In this document: positions 1 to 12,808 of the stretch, one piece after another
Position numbering within the stretch: the stretch's first letter is position 1
How the letters are laid out: every line of letters starts with the position of its first letter
Assembly (NCBI GenBank): GCA_003118195.1
Contig: BEXV01000309.1
Coordinates: forward strand, 12,915-76,914
Source of the DNA: Hemicentrotus pulcherrimus
Lineage: Eukaryota > Echinodermata > Echinoidea > Camarodonta > Strongylocentrotidae
Length of the DNA: 64,000 nt
Reading direction: 5' to 3'
Made by a program: the position numbers and the translations under genes
Notes under the pieces: model-generated
Seen by the model: only the letters and a program-made list of their open reading frames with translations
Databases searched by the model: none
What the model was told of the DNA's origin: nothing

Positions 1-160
1 CAATGTATTTGTTTTTGTATGTGTTTGTACTTCAGAACCTGAAGAAGGCCTCACAAGCCGAAAGCTCGCAATAAACTTGTAAAGTACAGCTACGTCTCAC
101 GTTCCTAGACCATTTTCTTCACGCTTACATTTTCTGGAACACCCGTTGTCATGTCAGAGT
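1..160 (+). mobile_element. Retroelement-like 3' tail motif
   Basis: CCTGAAGAAGGCC, a short spacer and GCCGAAAGCTCGCAATAAA resemble a motif that recurs near the 3' ends of many animal non-LTR or Penelope-like retroelements (from general recollection). Only the tail is in the window and no reverse-transcriptase frame is seen. An AATAAA follows at once and a TA run lies at 180-191. Confidence 0.35.
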
Positions 161-2011
161 TGAGAATTCTCGCACTTATATATATATATATCTTTAATAA
201 CTTTCATCTCATTTTGAATTGATAAATGGAAGTTGTTATGCAGCCTTTATATCTAACCATCTCTTGGTTCTTCCTAAATCTATTTTCTCCTGAACCTGCA
301 CATTTAACATGCACTGTGATGCATTTATTAAAGTTTGTAATAAACCATGAAGAATGGATGAAAACTGAGTACGATGTGCCCAGACATACTCATAACCCAG
401 TTGTTGGAAGCTGGTAGAGTTTCATCCGAACGCAATCCTTGCCCGACTTCATGCCCATGTCGTGATCGATGTGGCGTTCCACTTTTACCCTGTTCCAAAG
501 TCGTCACATCGTGTTTACCTCCCTCCCAAATTGAGATCGGGGCTTGGTTTTGTTTCATATACCAAGGTATCTAGTTGCTCGATCCTGGGATGTTATCATC
601 GAGTCAAAACGTGATGTAACACCTCCAGCCAAGCGCTGTCTGCAACTGTCTTATTGCGCTTGTTTTCTTCTTAGGTTCCACGATTATGCTCTTCGTCGTG
701 TTTAGGGTTGGATTACGGAAGTAGGTCGTGATGTTGTCTGACAGAATGCTCTGCACTTTTTTTCATAATATCTATGTAATTAGGGAATTGGGAAGATCTG
801 ATCAGAAAGTAATCATATTTTTGGATTAGCATGCCTGAAAGCGAGGTTATTTTTTTTGCCTGGAGCTTTCAATGATAGTTGGAAAATATCTGATCTTATT
901 TGATCGTGATTGAATGAGACATCTCTACTCATGGTCTAATTGCACATTTTTCTTCTTATAAATTTATTTAAATTTGTTAAACTAATAATACAAGAATAAT
1001 CAAATAAATCAATTATAAAAAAGAAAATAACATTTCCCATAAATGTAGCCTAAGTTATGCTAAATATTATTACATTTTTTGGAGAGAATGGGAAGTTTAT
1101 CTTATTTCTCAATAGGAAACCCGTTTAAGAGGATTCAATTTTCCCTATATCTTTTTCAGTGTATTCTCTTTTATTTTTGATCATCTTGTCCTAGCAAGAT
1201 CTGTGAAGGGTGGTGTTATATGAAGCCAAGGTCCTAGCCCATATCTTCTTTGGTGTGACTTTTTGTAACTGGAATTTTAAAGATATAAGGTTAGGAATAG
1301 AAGGGAGGACATACAAAAGATGCCTTAGAAAAACTGGCCTTGTCACTGTCACTTTAAATCTAGGTCAATTTGACGTCAGAAGTCTCATATTTCTAGGTCT
1401 TTAAAGATGAAGTTGAGTTCTGGTCACGTGATTGCATTGTAAAAGAAAGGGTGTGGAATCTATCAGAAAAGGTTGATCGTCTAGTATACATGTAAGTATT
1501 TGTGTGTATTGCAAGGTTCTGGAATCATCAAAATGATAAGAAATTTGGCCAAATCTTGGCAAGGTTACAAGCACTGTACACAGAATGATGTATATGGGAC
1601 TACACGAGCACATGGCGAAAAAAACCTAACCCCGATTTTTACAATGTTTCATGTCATACTTAAAATATGAAGGCATTTGAAGAGCCGTGCTTTTCAGGGA
1701 GCATGTTTAATCTGATGTTCTTCCACCCTTGCATAATAACAATGATTACGCTCACAAATTATTTTTTTTTACCTTTTCTCAGAACTCAACCTTCTCTTTA
1801 AGTATAAAATGCTGTAAATCAATGTAAAATTATAGTTATGTATTGACAAATATAATCATTCACAAGCATTTGTTTATCATTCTCCAGTAAGACCATGATA
1901 AGGTCAGAGGTTAAGATATATTGTAATGGGTTAAATTATATGACGTTGAACACTTTTTTTTCCAAAGGTCATCTCTATTCATACCCTTGAACAAAAGCCT
2001 GTAATAGCAAG

Positions 2012-2030
2012 CAGAGAGAGAGAAAGAGAT

Positions 2031-2068
<38 letters not shown>
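2012..2068. repeat. GA microsatellite
   Basis: AG/GA dinucleotide run with a few interruptions, about 57 bp. Confidence 0.95.
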
Positions 2069-2070
<2 letters not shown>

Positions 2071-3449
2071 AAACGGAGGCAAATGTTGATTAGAGAAGTG
2101 TGACATTTGCCTCTTTTTTTCTTCCCTTAATCTAGGCCAAACAGTACAAATTGGGATGCAACAATAGCAATCAAACCTGCAGATGAGTGAAATATGATAC
2201 ACGTAGGTGACGTCGTCGAGCAATGGGGGTTTGCCTAGGGTAAAGCTAGCCTGGCTGGCTGGCATGCTCGCAGGGCGGAAAGGGGGTGAGAGCTTCTCCT
2301 GCAGGTGCTTTAAGAATACAGCAATACCAAATCAAGAGAGGTTTACTTGGAACTAGTCCATGTACCTACAAAACAGAAAGAATATTCTAGAATTGCTCAT
2401 TACATTGTGAAAGAAGACACTTCCGTATATTAGGGTATTATGTGTGTATCAGTTTCACCTCCTGGTCCCTGACTTTGGAATTGTTTATTGTAATCCTAGA
2501 ATAGTAAGAATAATATTGGTGTGAGATTTTTGTCAATTGATATCTTGCAGCTTCTGTTAACATAGTCAACCGAGCGCTACAATTTAACAATGACAAAAAG
2601 GAGAAATGGCAATAAAAATGAATGATCTTATTGGCTGTCTTTTCTCTCCTTTGTGTGTGATTAAAAGCAAAAATACTGGATATTATCCACATGGTCAAGA
2701 AAATCAAGTGACTTTGAATGAATTATTTAATTAACGCACTTTGTTTATTTACTCTTGACTGCCATCATTGTTGAAGCAGAATTATATGTGTAAGTCTCAG
2801 TTTTACTCCAACAAAAAGAATTAAACAAGTGAATTGAATAAAACAAAAATGCTAAAGGGTATTGACACCCAGTTTATATATTCATAAAAACATGAAATTG
2901 AAGACATCTTAAAGCAGATATTCTAGGTATGGAGTTACCTCTCACATTGAAAACAGAGCATGAATTGAAAAAATCTAAATAGCTGGAGAAGCCATATACT
3001 GCTCAATTGTCATGGAATGCATTGGGAATAACATTCACAGAATGTCAAAAACATAATTTTGTTTTGATTTTCACAAGTTCTCATTATCAACAATTCACTG
3101 AAAATTGATTTTACAACAGATTTAGGCTTTATAGAGCAAAAAAATTGATTGGTTGATATAACTCATTCACCAAAGCATTATATAAAAACCTTTTCACTTT
3201 GAGGATTAAGAACTTTCTGATAAACAAACCCTCAGAAAATAACACACATAATGTTTGGCATTATGACCCTTCGAAAAAACGAGTGTCTACCTCACGTTTT
3301 AAAATAGATTTTCAATTACATACTTGAAAACCTTATGTGTAGCTTTAATGAGAAAGAATACAAAATGTGTACAATCATTGAGCACTTACTCTACAAGCCC
3401 AACTATGTTTAACATCATGTAGTAATGGTTTATTAAAATAAAAATCAAT

Positions 3450-3467
3450 TTCGGCTTGAAAGCCGAA
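3450..3467. repeat. Short perfect hairpin
   Basis: TTCGGCTT, a 2-base loop and AAGCCGAA. On the minus strand it is followed by an AATAAA-containing AT-rich stretch, reminiscent of a retroposon 3' end, but too little is preserved to classify it. Confidence 0.4.
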
Positions 3468-4113
3468 TTACATGTTTTGTACAATAGAAAAAGCAAACAT
3501 CAAAATTACAGTAAACAAAATAGGTAACAACATGAATCAATCAAACAATGAAATAATAATGACAAAGTTTAAGTGAAAATTATTCAAGTAAAAGTGTTTA
3601 AAAATGAGAATGTACATATATGTTTTAAAGTGAGAAGCAGAACAAATTGTGCAATGTGACAGTACCTTTCCTTTGGCAACGTAGGGCCGCATGGCTCAGA
3701 CTGCTTCTTGACTTTGGAATGATGGTTTATGCAGCTGGAACTAAGAAGCCTTGGGTTTCTTTAACTTTTGGATACATAGTGATATTGATTTTTTTTAAAT
3801 TGTGTCTCAGTAAAGCATGATTTTTTTTCTCTTCTTATAGGGAAATAGAGGGAATCGGACACTTGGAAGCCAGTGAGTGTCTTGAACATCTTGTACATGT
3901 ATGTCTTTTATGTGATGAATAGATATACAATTTGTTGCCCATGAAATTAAAAAAAAACAACAAAATTTAGAAAGAATGTGTTGAATGAATTGATGGAGAA
4001 ATTGTTGGCACACATTTCTTCTTATTTTTTTATGATAACAAAACTGATGATCAAAAAAAATAAATTTACCTGACATTATTTGCTTCTTCTTCCTGCGACC
4101 TCCAAAACTTATA

Positions 4114-4121
4114 GTCTATAG
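4114..4121. repeat. Left target-site duplication of the hAT-type element
   Basis: GTCTATAG is repeated exactly at 4703-4710 on the other side of the element. The 8-bp length fits hAT integration. Confidence 0.85.
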
Positions 4122-4702
4122 CAGGCCTTCTAAACTAGTTTATTAGAAGTGCCAAAACAAAAATTTATTGAGGTTGAAGTGCCAACCTGTATGTTTGGTT
4201 ACTGTGTTGCGAGGGAGTGTAGAGACCGAGCCGATACCGGATGGTGTCCAGCGGTGAAGCCCCCGGAAGCTAGTGGATTTGAGGGCTTTTTTAAGGCCCA
4301 GATGTGGCATTTTTAACACCTGATTCTTCCATTAAATATCAATCATAATTTCTTATTGATGTGAAATAATTAGCTCAATTCCTGGGTAAAATCTACACTG
4401 GAAATATATTTATATGTAGTTATTTTGGTGCAATAAACACGGAAAATGTCAAAATCAAGTGAAAATCAAAAAAACAAAATGGCTTGCTTATACTTTGGGC
4501 TAAACTTCGACTGCGACTTTTTAATTTTGCTGAGTATTTAAGTGTTAAAATATAGTTTTTTTTTATTTTTTCAGTCTTTCTTTAATTTTTAATTTTTTAA
4601 TTTGAATTTATTTTTTATTAAATTTTTTGAAACAGCCACGCGCCACTCCTACTGAACGCAAGCGCCACAAGTGGCGTGCGCGCCGCCAGTTGAGAAGGCC
4701 TG
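4122..4702. mobile_element. Non-autonomous hAT-type DNA transposon
   Basis: Seen: the element begins CAGGCCTTCTAAACT and ends with the inverted counterpart AGTTGAGAAGGCCTG (one mismatch). It is flanked on both sides by the identical 8-bp sequence GTCTATAG (4114-4121 and 4703-4710). Known: 8-bp target duplications and termini beginning CAG are characteristic of the hAT superfamily. The 581-bp interior is AT-rich in the middle and GC-rich near the right end (GCGCCACAAGTGGCG-type palindrome), and has no transposase reading frame. It is therefore a MITE-like internal-deletion derivative mobilised in trans. Confidence 0.85.
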
Positions 4703-4710
4703 GTCTATAG
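4703..4710. repeat. Right target-site duplication of the hAT-type element
   Basis: Exact copy of GTCTATAG found at 4114-4121. The lack of mismatches suggests the insertion is not very old. Confidence 0.85.
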
Positions 4711-5344
4711 ATTGAAGAAAAAAATGAATGGGTTGAAAGAATTGACAGAGCAATTGTTGGCATCTTTGTGATGAGAAAATCTAATCAGGCCTTGTCTACT
4801 CGTCGAGTTAAACAAACAATCTAGCCGTAAAAATTACTTTCACCATCAGTGTTTCAAAGTAGATACTACCCTCTGATGAATAGCAAACATTTTTTTTGGT
4901 AGTGCAAGGAAAATTAGCTCTTCATCACTATTTTGGTCAAGGAAAGAGCTTGTCAAGAATGAAAAAAAAGTAATAATCTGTATACATTGGTTTTTCAAAG
5001 TCTATTTTCATTAATTATAATCCCGTTTTATGTTATTCTCCCCAGCATTTATTTGCTCATTGCCTTAATCACCATAGCAACATGCATTTAATTGAAGACA
5101 AAAAATGGATGAATCTTTTTGCATGGAAAGGTTGTTTCACATATAGAATAGCTGCTTGTCCAAATTGACTCAAGTGTCATGAGAAGTTTTGTTGATATGT
5201 CTGCTAGTTTTTCCAGGATTCAAGTAGATTCTAGAGAAGTTCTGATGAGATTTATTTTTGTTCTAATCTTTTCGACTTAAAGATAATTGGAAAATTTGGT
5301 GTATCTTATAATTTGTTATACAGTAGGCTTGCGGGTGCACCATG

Positions 5345-5367
5345 TGAGAGAGAGAGAGAGAGAGAGG
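5345..5367. repeat. GA microsatellite
   Basis: About 11 uninterrupted GA units. Confidence 0.95.
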
Positions 5368-6074
5368 ATTGAGGACTCCGACTCAAAACAGCTTTGCCTT
5401 TATCATGTCGCAGAAACGTGATTCTGGCTGTATGTCACATTCAAATGCACCTTTTTTGGCGTTACAATATGCCCATGTCTTCAGACTTTTTAAAAATGCT
5501 TTGCGTTTTTCACCTTAAAAATTTGCCTGAAAGACATTTGAGAAACCTGATTCTAGGCAAAAAATTGGTCAATAAATGCACCCAAAGATTACCAAGTGTA
5601 ATGAAATATTAATGACCTTATAGTATGGTATGGTGTGGTATGGTGTGAGAGTAGTATTTATTTAGAAAACTGTTACACAATTCGTTGATTTATTTGTATT
5701 ACCTGAAATAAAATGAATGCATGATTCAAATTAGGATATTTCCAATTCTTTAAATTCCGTTCTAATTCCGTTTAACGTACTGCTTGTCAAAGCTAGACGT
5801 TTTTTTTGTTAATGATTAAACACACTTGTTTTTTACTTATTGTGTAGATTTTTGCTCTGCAATTCAACATTTACAAGTCGGGGCTGACTTATGATGGCTA
5901 GATTTCTTAAGAGTATATAACCTTATATTTTTTGTAAGGGGGTAAATGATGTATCAAATAATTAATTTGACATCAATATTTAAAGATGAAATGAATAAAG
6001 ATTTTCGAGTCAATAATGTCCCAACTAGGGGAGAACCATGCCAGTAGAAAACTGCTGACATTGAACTGTGATAA

Positions 6075-6134
6075 CAGGGCCAGATATACAGCATACCAGT
6101 AAATTAACACCACCCAACTGATGATCTGGCCCTG
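6075..6134. repeat. Perfect 11-bp inverted repeat (hairpin)
   Basis: CAGGGCCAGAT at 6075-6085 and its exact complement ATCTGGCCCTG at 6124-6134 are separated by 38 bases. It may be a small palindromic mobile relic; no second copy was seen. Confidence 0.6.
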
Positions 6135-6835
6135 GAATCACATTTAGTTTAGATACAGTCTCCTCCATATATACCTTACCAACAGATGAACAGTTTTTAT
6201 GACAGTTAGTACAACTTATCCCCTCCTCACCAACATTTCTTGTGACTCATGCATAAACATGATGAGCTGATAAATAATCATTGCCTGAACAATCGATTCC
6301 CACCATGCATCTTAATATATGCACAATCATTGAAAGCTCTAACAATCAGTTTTCAATGTGTGAGTAGATTAAATGACTCTTCAGCTGTTCCTCTATTTAA
6401 ATACTCAAAGAATGATACTGGCAAGACTTGGGCATGCATGATTTGGTAATGGCATTTAAATGTCTTGGAGTGTACACAATAGAGCAAGGTGTTTCATTGT
6501 TATGGAAATCCTCTGCTACTTGATTTACTTTCAAATGCTGTGGAAATTTAACCTTTTCATTTTGTTGGCATGCAAATGGACATAGTACCTTTAATACATA
6601 CTGAAGGCCAACGCAATGTCAGGTAGCTCATCCAAGATAATGTTTGATAAACGTGTTGCATTAAACATGCTTGCTAATATGCATGTGGGCACACAGCTTT
6701 ATAATGAGCCAATCAAGGCCTCAGAAATAATTGGCCTAAGTCCGCTAGTTTTAAATTTAGGGTAAAATACTTAGCCAAAAGCTTTAACAGAAGACAGAGG
6801 TGTGATAAGCACTGTATCTATACATGTAAGCTGAA

Positions 6836-6838
<3 letters not shown>

Positions 6839-6873
<35 letters not shown>
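6839..6873. repeat. TA microsatellite
   Basis: About 16 TA units. A similar run of 13 units occurs at 25531-25556. Confidence 0.95.
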
Positions 6874-6876
<3 letters not shown>

Positions 6877-8745
6877 ATATATAAATGTTCATATTTCTGA
6901 CATAAATGTTTGATATAAAACTTGATCTGAATCTTTATTATAATGAGATACGTGTCTTTAGTCTATTGTACCCCTTTTTCCTCTCTGTGATTTCATTTTC
7001 TATGCAACTTTGCTTCAAGATTGTTAACTCTTAATTTGTACATGATCGTGTATGTTTAATTCAATTTAATTGTATTTTGGATTATAAAAAGGTAATGAAT
7101 TTTAAGGCAGACTGTTTATACTTTATGAGAGGCTCAACATTGTGGTTTATCACTTCTAAGAAATAAATGTAATAAACCAAACATTATATTCCAAGGCGGA
7201 GGAAGATGATATTTCATGGTCAACAATCTCCTTGTTCCGCAAATGAAATCATCTCCTGGAATCGTGTCAAACATTATCTTGTTGACGGATGGGCGTGACT
7301 CAAGCAATATTTCATCACCATGTCCGACGAGTTTGTTGGGCCATCTCAACATAAACTCATAACACGTCCCCGCTATCATCGCCCTCATGACCACTGGCGT
7401 GTGTCTCCTTTTGTGTCTGACCTGCCATGGTTTGTCCTCCATGTACTTTATCATTTCTCAGGATTCATCTCTCTGTCTTTCTCTGNCCATCCTAGTCAAG
7501 ACTTCTTTGTAAAGCTCCTCCTAGAAAAAGAAAAGCCTACCTGAAGTGTTAACCTTTATACAAACTCCTTTCCCTTAGGTTTCTAGCTTTAAAAAAAATA
7601 ATTTCTTGTAAAAATATCCCTTGAAATCATAACCTATTGTCAAAATACACGTACAGGTAAGTTCTGTTCATTAATTTTTTGATTCTTTTCTTTGGTTCTT
7701 AGTTGATCTCTTCGGCTTGTTTACACTATGTCAATACATCAACACGATTTGTGATGAATATCAGGTGAATTGTTTCAAGAAAAACCCACATAAGTACAAG
7801 TTCACGGACATTCCATTGAAATGCATGCATTAAATTAAAACTCATGTTTCAGAATTTAACACATGCTTCAATGGGGTGTTGGTGAACTCACAACGCTTTC
7901 ATGAAACAATGCCCACAACTTTCACTTATCCCTCACTCTCTCTTCTTCTTTCTGTCATATTTTCTTTCTTACTTCTGCCAAGGTTTTCTTCCTTACATGC
8001 CCCTGGGTTATGTCTTTGACTCTTTTATTCTTATCAAAAGTTTCCTGTTTAGATCAAGACTTTTTGTTGCTCTTTATTCGCTAATATTGCATTCTTCATT
8101 GCCATGCTTTGAGTCACTGTCTTTACGCTTCCTGGCTTTAACACATGCCAAGTTTTAGTTTGCAAAGAAATCATATTTGTATTAACTTGAGCAAAGAAGA
8201 CAAAAACACGATTGTGTGTGTGTGTTCACCAATTGCTTGTTTTGTGATGTGTAATATTTTTTCTTTTCACTCATCTTTAGACCAAGTACATGATTACTAC
8301 AGAAATAACAATTTAATTCAGGATGGAGTGTATGTTTCTAGGAACTTCCTGTATTCTTTGTCATACATTAATTAACTTTGTAGTTGCGAGCTTGTACAAT
8401 GACCTCATCATTAAATTGTGACTTGCCAAGGCAGAATAATCTCTAATGTACAACATGCTCCTTTGCAAATGACCTAGCTATCATGAGCGCATTCACTATA
8501 CTCATTCTTTCCTTACTGTCTAATGTGTAATTTGTTCATTTTAAAATGAATTCCTATCCTGAGCCACGTTACACCTACAAAGATAAGGCAGCAAATGATT
8601 GATATTTTGCAATTGACTATGATGTGTTGTGATTGTACGCTTGATCAATCAATCTTCCAATCAATTGCTAACCAAAGGACCCAGAAGTTGTACTCACCAA
8701 GTGTACTTGTGAGGCTTAAGGATCGATGTTGTCATCATGAAGTTA

Positions 8746-9071
8746 CATGCCATCTCTCTCTCACTCACACCAGCCCTTGCATCAGCTCTCAACCTCGCAC
8801 CATCCCCGTCCCACCATCCCCCTCCCACCACCAACTCTAGGCCTGCCGAATGATTATTAAATAATCTTGAATTAGGTTAAACGTCACTGACTTGCCAGCA
8901 GGTAATTTCATGCCATCTCTCTCTCACTCACACCAGCCCTTGCATCAGCTCTCAACCTCGACCATCCCCCCTCCCACCATCCCCCTCCCACGACCAACTC
9001 TAGGCCTGCCGAATGATTATTAAATAATCTTGAATTAGGTTAAACGTCACTGACTTGCCAGCAGGTAATTT
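8746..9071. repeat. 163-bp tandem duplication
   Basis: Copy 1 (8746-8908) begins CATGCCATCTCTCTCTCACT and ends CAGCAGGTAATTT-like sequence. Copy 2 (8909-9071) repeats it directly. Differences are confined to a few bases in the CCATCCCC-rich middle, so identity is very high and the duplication recent, or an assembly artefact. Confidence 0.9.
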
Positions 9072-9812
9072 GGAGCATCAATCAAATTAGCCAGTGAACA
9101 TGAATGAATGGATGGAAGCCAGGTTCTCCAATATATACGTTGGGGGATGCGGTCGGTGATGATAATTAAGAGCTGTATGCTTTCATTGGTCATGCATTAT
9201 GCTGTGCCTTAATGGCGTGCCCGACTTTTGCGTATTTGTGTTCCATGTCTCATTTTTCCTTCACCTGATCAGCAAAACAACAATATACATATATCATCAC
9301 GAGATGGTATCGATGAGGCCCCCACTTATACTTCCTTTGATTAAATATCTTTATTTAGCTCCATAATTGCTTATCGGGTGTGTAAATATCTTTTATTTCT
9401 TTTATCCTTTTCCCTCATTGCAGTTTGATCTTCTGGCTGTTGACCTTTTGAAGCAATATTTAACCTTTTTGCAAGTTTTCTTCTGTGGTGGAATTGTGCA
9501 TAGATGTATATTAGAATATTAAACCAATGCTTGAAACTTTTTGGCTAGATCTTGATTACCAAAAGAGAAATTTGGGAACTTGTGTTTACCTGCGAAATGT
9601 TATACATGTTTGTCAAAAGGTGAGAATACACATTAGGAATGCTTTTTCTTTTTCTTTTTTTCTTTGAATGTTTTGCTGCCTGTTATTAAATTTCAGATCT
9701 TTTCTGTTAGACTTTAAAAAGCAAGTTTTTAATAGATGTAAATGCAACAGACAGAATTGTTCTTTTCTAAAACTTATAAGAGCTCCTTGAACAAAGATCA
9801 TATTGTTTCTTC

Positions 9813-9888
9813 ACCCATTGACTGCTGAAATGTCTCTCTCCCATATGTTTAATACAGGGACCACCTGATTCCTGTAGGAAAAGGGTTA
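9813..9888 (+). repeat. Short repeat family B copy (CCCATT...GGGTTAA)
   Basis: Starts CCCATTGACTGCTGAAATG and ends AAAAGGGTTAA. It aligns end to end with 57172-57248, sharing GACTGCTGAA and TAATACAG/CAATACAG blocks at matching spacing. About 76 bp, no coding capacity. Confidence 0.6.
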
Positions 9889-10399
9889 AATAAGAACATT
9901 GTTTTTTATGAGGAAGGAAGGGGGTTGACTACTGAGATATGTTATATTATATTTTGTCCTTTTAATCTTGTGTAAGGACAAACGTCACAGTGGTTCTCTG
10001 AATATATGTATTTTAAATGGGCTAAAGAGGTTCAGCATAATTCATATCTAGAAAGATATATTGTAACACTCCCTGTAAACTTCAATGTGGTGTAAACTAT
10101 TACGTAGAAGTGAGCAAGAGATGAATTAAAAGCCTAGATTAAAAGCAAGTTTACAGGATCCATATTAATATCAAGTCCTTTGTCACCGGAAAGGGTTAAA
10201 TGTCATGAAAACTGCTTTCATCAAACTCCAATTAACATGCCCATCAGCTTGACTCCAGTGAGGTGGCACTAATATTTGATTAGAAGAATTTTGGTTAATT
10301 TTGCCTGTGAGGTATCATAATACATCATATTACTATCCCATCCATGTTTACAGACTCAAAGGTCAATTGTTCTCTTTGTTAAAGAGCTAAATATGGAAG

Positions 10400-10960
10400 T
10401 TCTGTCTCTGTAGATCTCTCTCTGCCTCTTTCCCTTCATCTCTCTGCCCTGCCTCTCTGTCTCTGTCTTTCTCTCTCTCTCTTTTTCTCGCTTCATTTCT
10501 CTCCTACCTTTCCTCTTGCTTTCTTTCCTTGCTCCCTCTCTTTCTATCTCACCTTCTCTTAATTTCTCTTTCTCAACCCCTCCCTCCCTTACATCTCTAT
10601 TCCTCTCTCCTTCTCTCTCTCTCTCTCTCTCTCCTTTCTCCCCCCCCTCTCTCTCTCTCTTGATTTCTCACTCCCTCTCTCTATCTCTTACTCTTTCCTA
10701 ATACCCCTTGCTTTCATGTGTGTATATTCACTTTTTATCTCACCCATCTCTTATTTTCTCCTCCATCCACCTCTCTCGTTGAACTCTTCCTCTTTTCTCC
10801 TCTCTCTCTTTTCTCCTCTCTCTCTCTCTAGCTCCTTAACCCTCTCTCTGTTTATCTTTTCTCTCTCTCCATCTCTCTTCCTAACCCAAATTCTCCCCTT
10901 TTCACTGGCTTCCTCTCTCACTTCATCTCTCTCTCTCCAATTTAATAGCTCAACTTCATG
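10400..10960. repeat. CT-rich polypyrimidine tract
   Basis: About 560 bp of (CT)n, CCT and TTTC motifs, with hardly any purine on the plus strand. Reading frames through it (Ser/Leu/Phe-rich) are artefacts of composition. Confidence 0.9.
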
Positions 10961-12430
10961 TGTGCACTAGTTATATCAGATTTCATTCTCTCTGCCCATA
11001 TGAATACTACTCTGTTGTAAATGATGTGAATACAAACTTCAAATTGTATGGCATGCGGTAATTCTCAGTCGGCAAAAGCTGGGTAATAAGAAAAATATTT
11101 GAAAATGGTCAAATGATATTGAATTTGCCAGATAATTTCATACAGACTTAGATTTAATGTCATTAATTCAAGAAATCTATAAGAAGTAGAGATGGATTGT
11201 CCATTTTTCCCCAAAGCAAAGTGAACACATGTATACAGCCATAAATCATGTAAGTTTTATTTTCGGTATCAAAATATCCTTTTCGCTTCAATTTCAACAA
11301 GTTCATTTACTGGTAGTTTAATTCATGCTTTTTTCAAGACTCTAAATTTTGACACAGGTCTCCATATGCTTGTTTTCCCTTTTGTGATAAGCTTGTCAGG
11401 CTCGATATAACAATAGATTTACAAGTATACAGCCACTGATCATGTCACTTTTTCTTGTGGGTGTAAAAATAACCTTTTAATGTAGATTTGACTCAAATTC
11501 ATGTAGTACTTCAAATGAATTGCGGTATTGGATAAAAGATCTTCACCCTCCATATTTATGACTATCCCCTATAGTAAACCAGTCAGATACATCTTCTTTA
11601 GATATGAACCCTTTTCATTTTTTTTTTATTTGCATAATACCATCATGTCATCCATCTTTTCTTTGATGTGCTATACCTCATACTGACATTATCTTAAACC
11701 TGATCTTCCCATCACCCTATCGCCATCTCCCTCGCCACTTTCATCTTCCCTCTCTACAGACAAAGCTTAAGATCGGAATTGCTGCTGACATAAAGAGAAA
11801 AAAAAAGGACAATGCCATTCCAGTTGAATTTCTAGACCCAAAAGTGCCAAAAGCTGAAACTTGATTAGGGCTTATTATGGAAGATTGTTTCTGTGGGGAA
11901 TTTATATTTTTCCTACTGTAATGAATGGAACTGTGCCACATTATTCAGCCATGTTTGGGACGTGTTCCTAACTTTGCTTTGTAACGAGTCAAAGGTATAA
12001 ATGTCTTTTGTGTGAAAGCCTCCGTAGAGTCCAGCAGGCATTCACAATGCTCATTTCACACCTCGACCCATCTCGCCTTAGCCAGGTACTTTTCACCCTT
12101 TAATCTCTCCTCCTCTCTACCCGCTACCAATTTTTAGCTCATATTTTACGCTCTCTTCTACTAGCAAGAAGCTTGCGCCAGATTTTCAGGTGGGAAAGTT
12201 TTCCTGACGTGGTATGGTATCCAGTAATCGAATCTTCCCCACATTCTGTCGCAGGGAGCCTGACAAAATGTCAGCCGTTTGAGCCCACGTTGCCAAATTA
12301 GAGAGCGCTACAAATTAGTGGTTTACCATCAGCCCCTGTTGAAAGAGGGGCATATTAAATCAGTAGTCCAAAGGTGATTTGTAATAGACTTGTTTTACAT
12401 GATTATTCAGTCAAACTTTTGCTTTTTTTA

Positions 12431-12447
12431 GGGGGGGGGGGGGGGGG
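12431..12447. repeat. Poly(G) run
   Basis: 17 consecutive G, immediately after TTTTTTTA. Confidence 0.95.
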
Positions 12448-12735
12448 AAGCTTGAGGCAATAATATTTGGTGAACCATTCCATGTTCTATAGGTCTTTTT
12501 AGTTTTTAGTTTTCAGGTAGAATTCTTCACCTATTGACCACACAAAATATGAATAGTATTATTTTCTTTTAAAGTGAAAAGTTAGAAACTACTATAAAGT
12601 CAGGGTGTATGTGATAAGGAACAAATAAAGAGAAATTAATCTCATTACCTTAATTTTCTTCTTGTGTTTAATTTCATTTGCTGTGCTTGGGCATTTCAAA
12701 ATAAAGTTTATTTGGGAATGTTTAAGATAGATACT

Positions 12736-12808
12736 GTCTTGTGAGAACCAGAAGTCTGTTAACGGCTATATTTTTAGATACAGTTGATGCATGTGTGACT
12801 CTCAACAC
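12736..12808. repeat. Palindromic repeat family A, degenerate copy
   Basis: Left GTGAGAACCAGAAGTCTGTTAAC and right GTTGATGCATGTGTGACTCTCAAC (read in two halves) resemble the family arm GAGAGCCAGAAGGGCATTAAC and its complement, with several substitutions. Weakest of the copies listed. Confidence 0.4.

Larger units (their letters stand above)
192..4113. other. Gene-free stretch
   Basis: AT-rich sequence with small random reading frames only, plus one GA microsatellite and one short hairpin listed separately. No exon, tRNA or further repeat recognised. Confidence 0.6.
4711..8745. other. Gene-free stretch
   Basis: Holds two microsatellites and the 6075 hairpin. Overlapping frames near 7134-7544 (up to 106 aa) show no signal peptide, domain or splice support and are not called. 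Confidence 0.55.

Noticed and set aside
7134..7544. Overlapping 106-aa (minus) and 74-aa (plus) frames
   Set aside because: Opposite-strand overlap, an ambiguous base in one, and no family resemblance.
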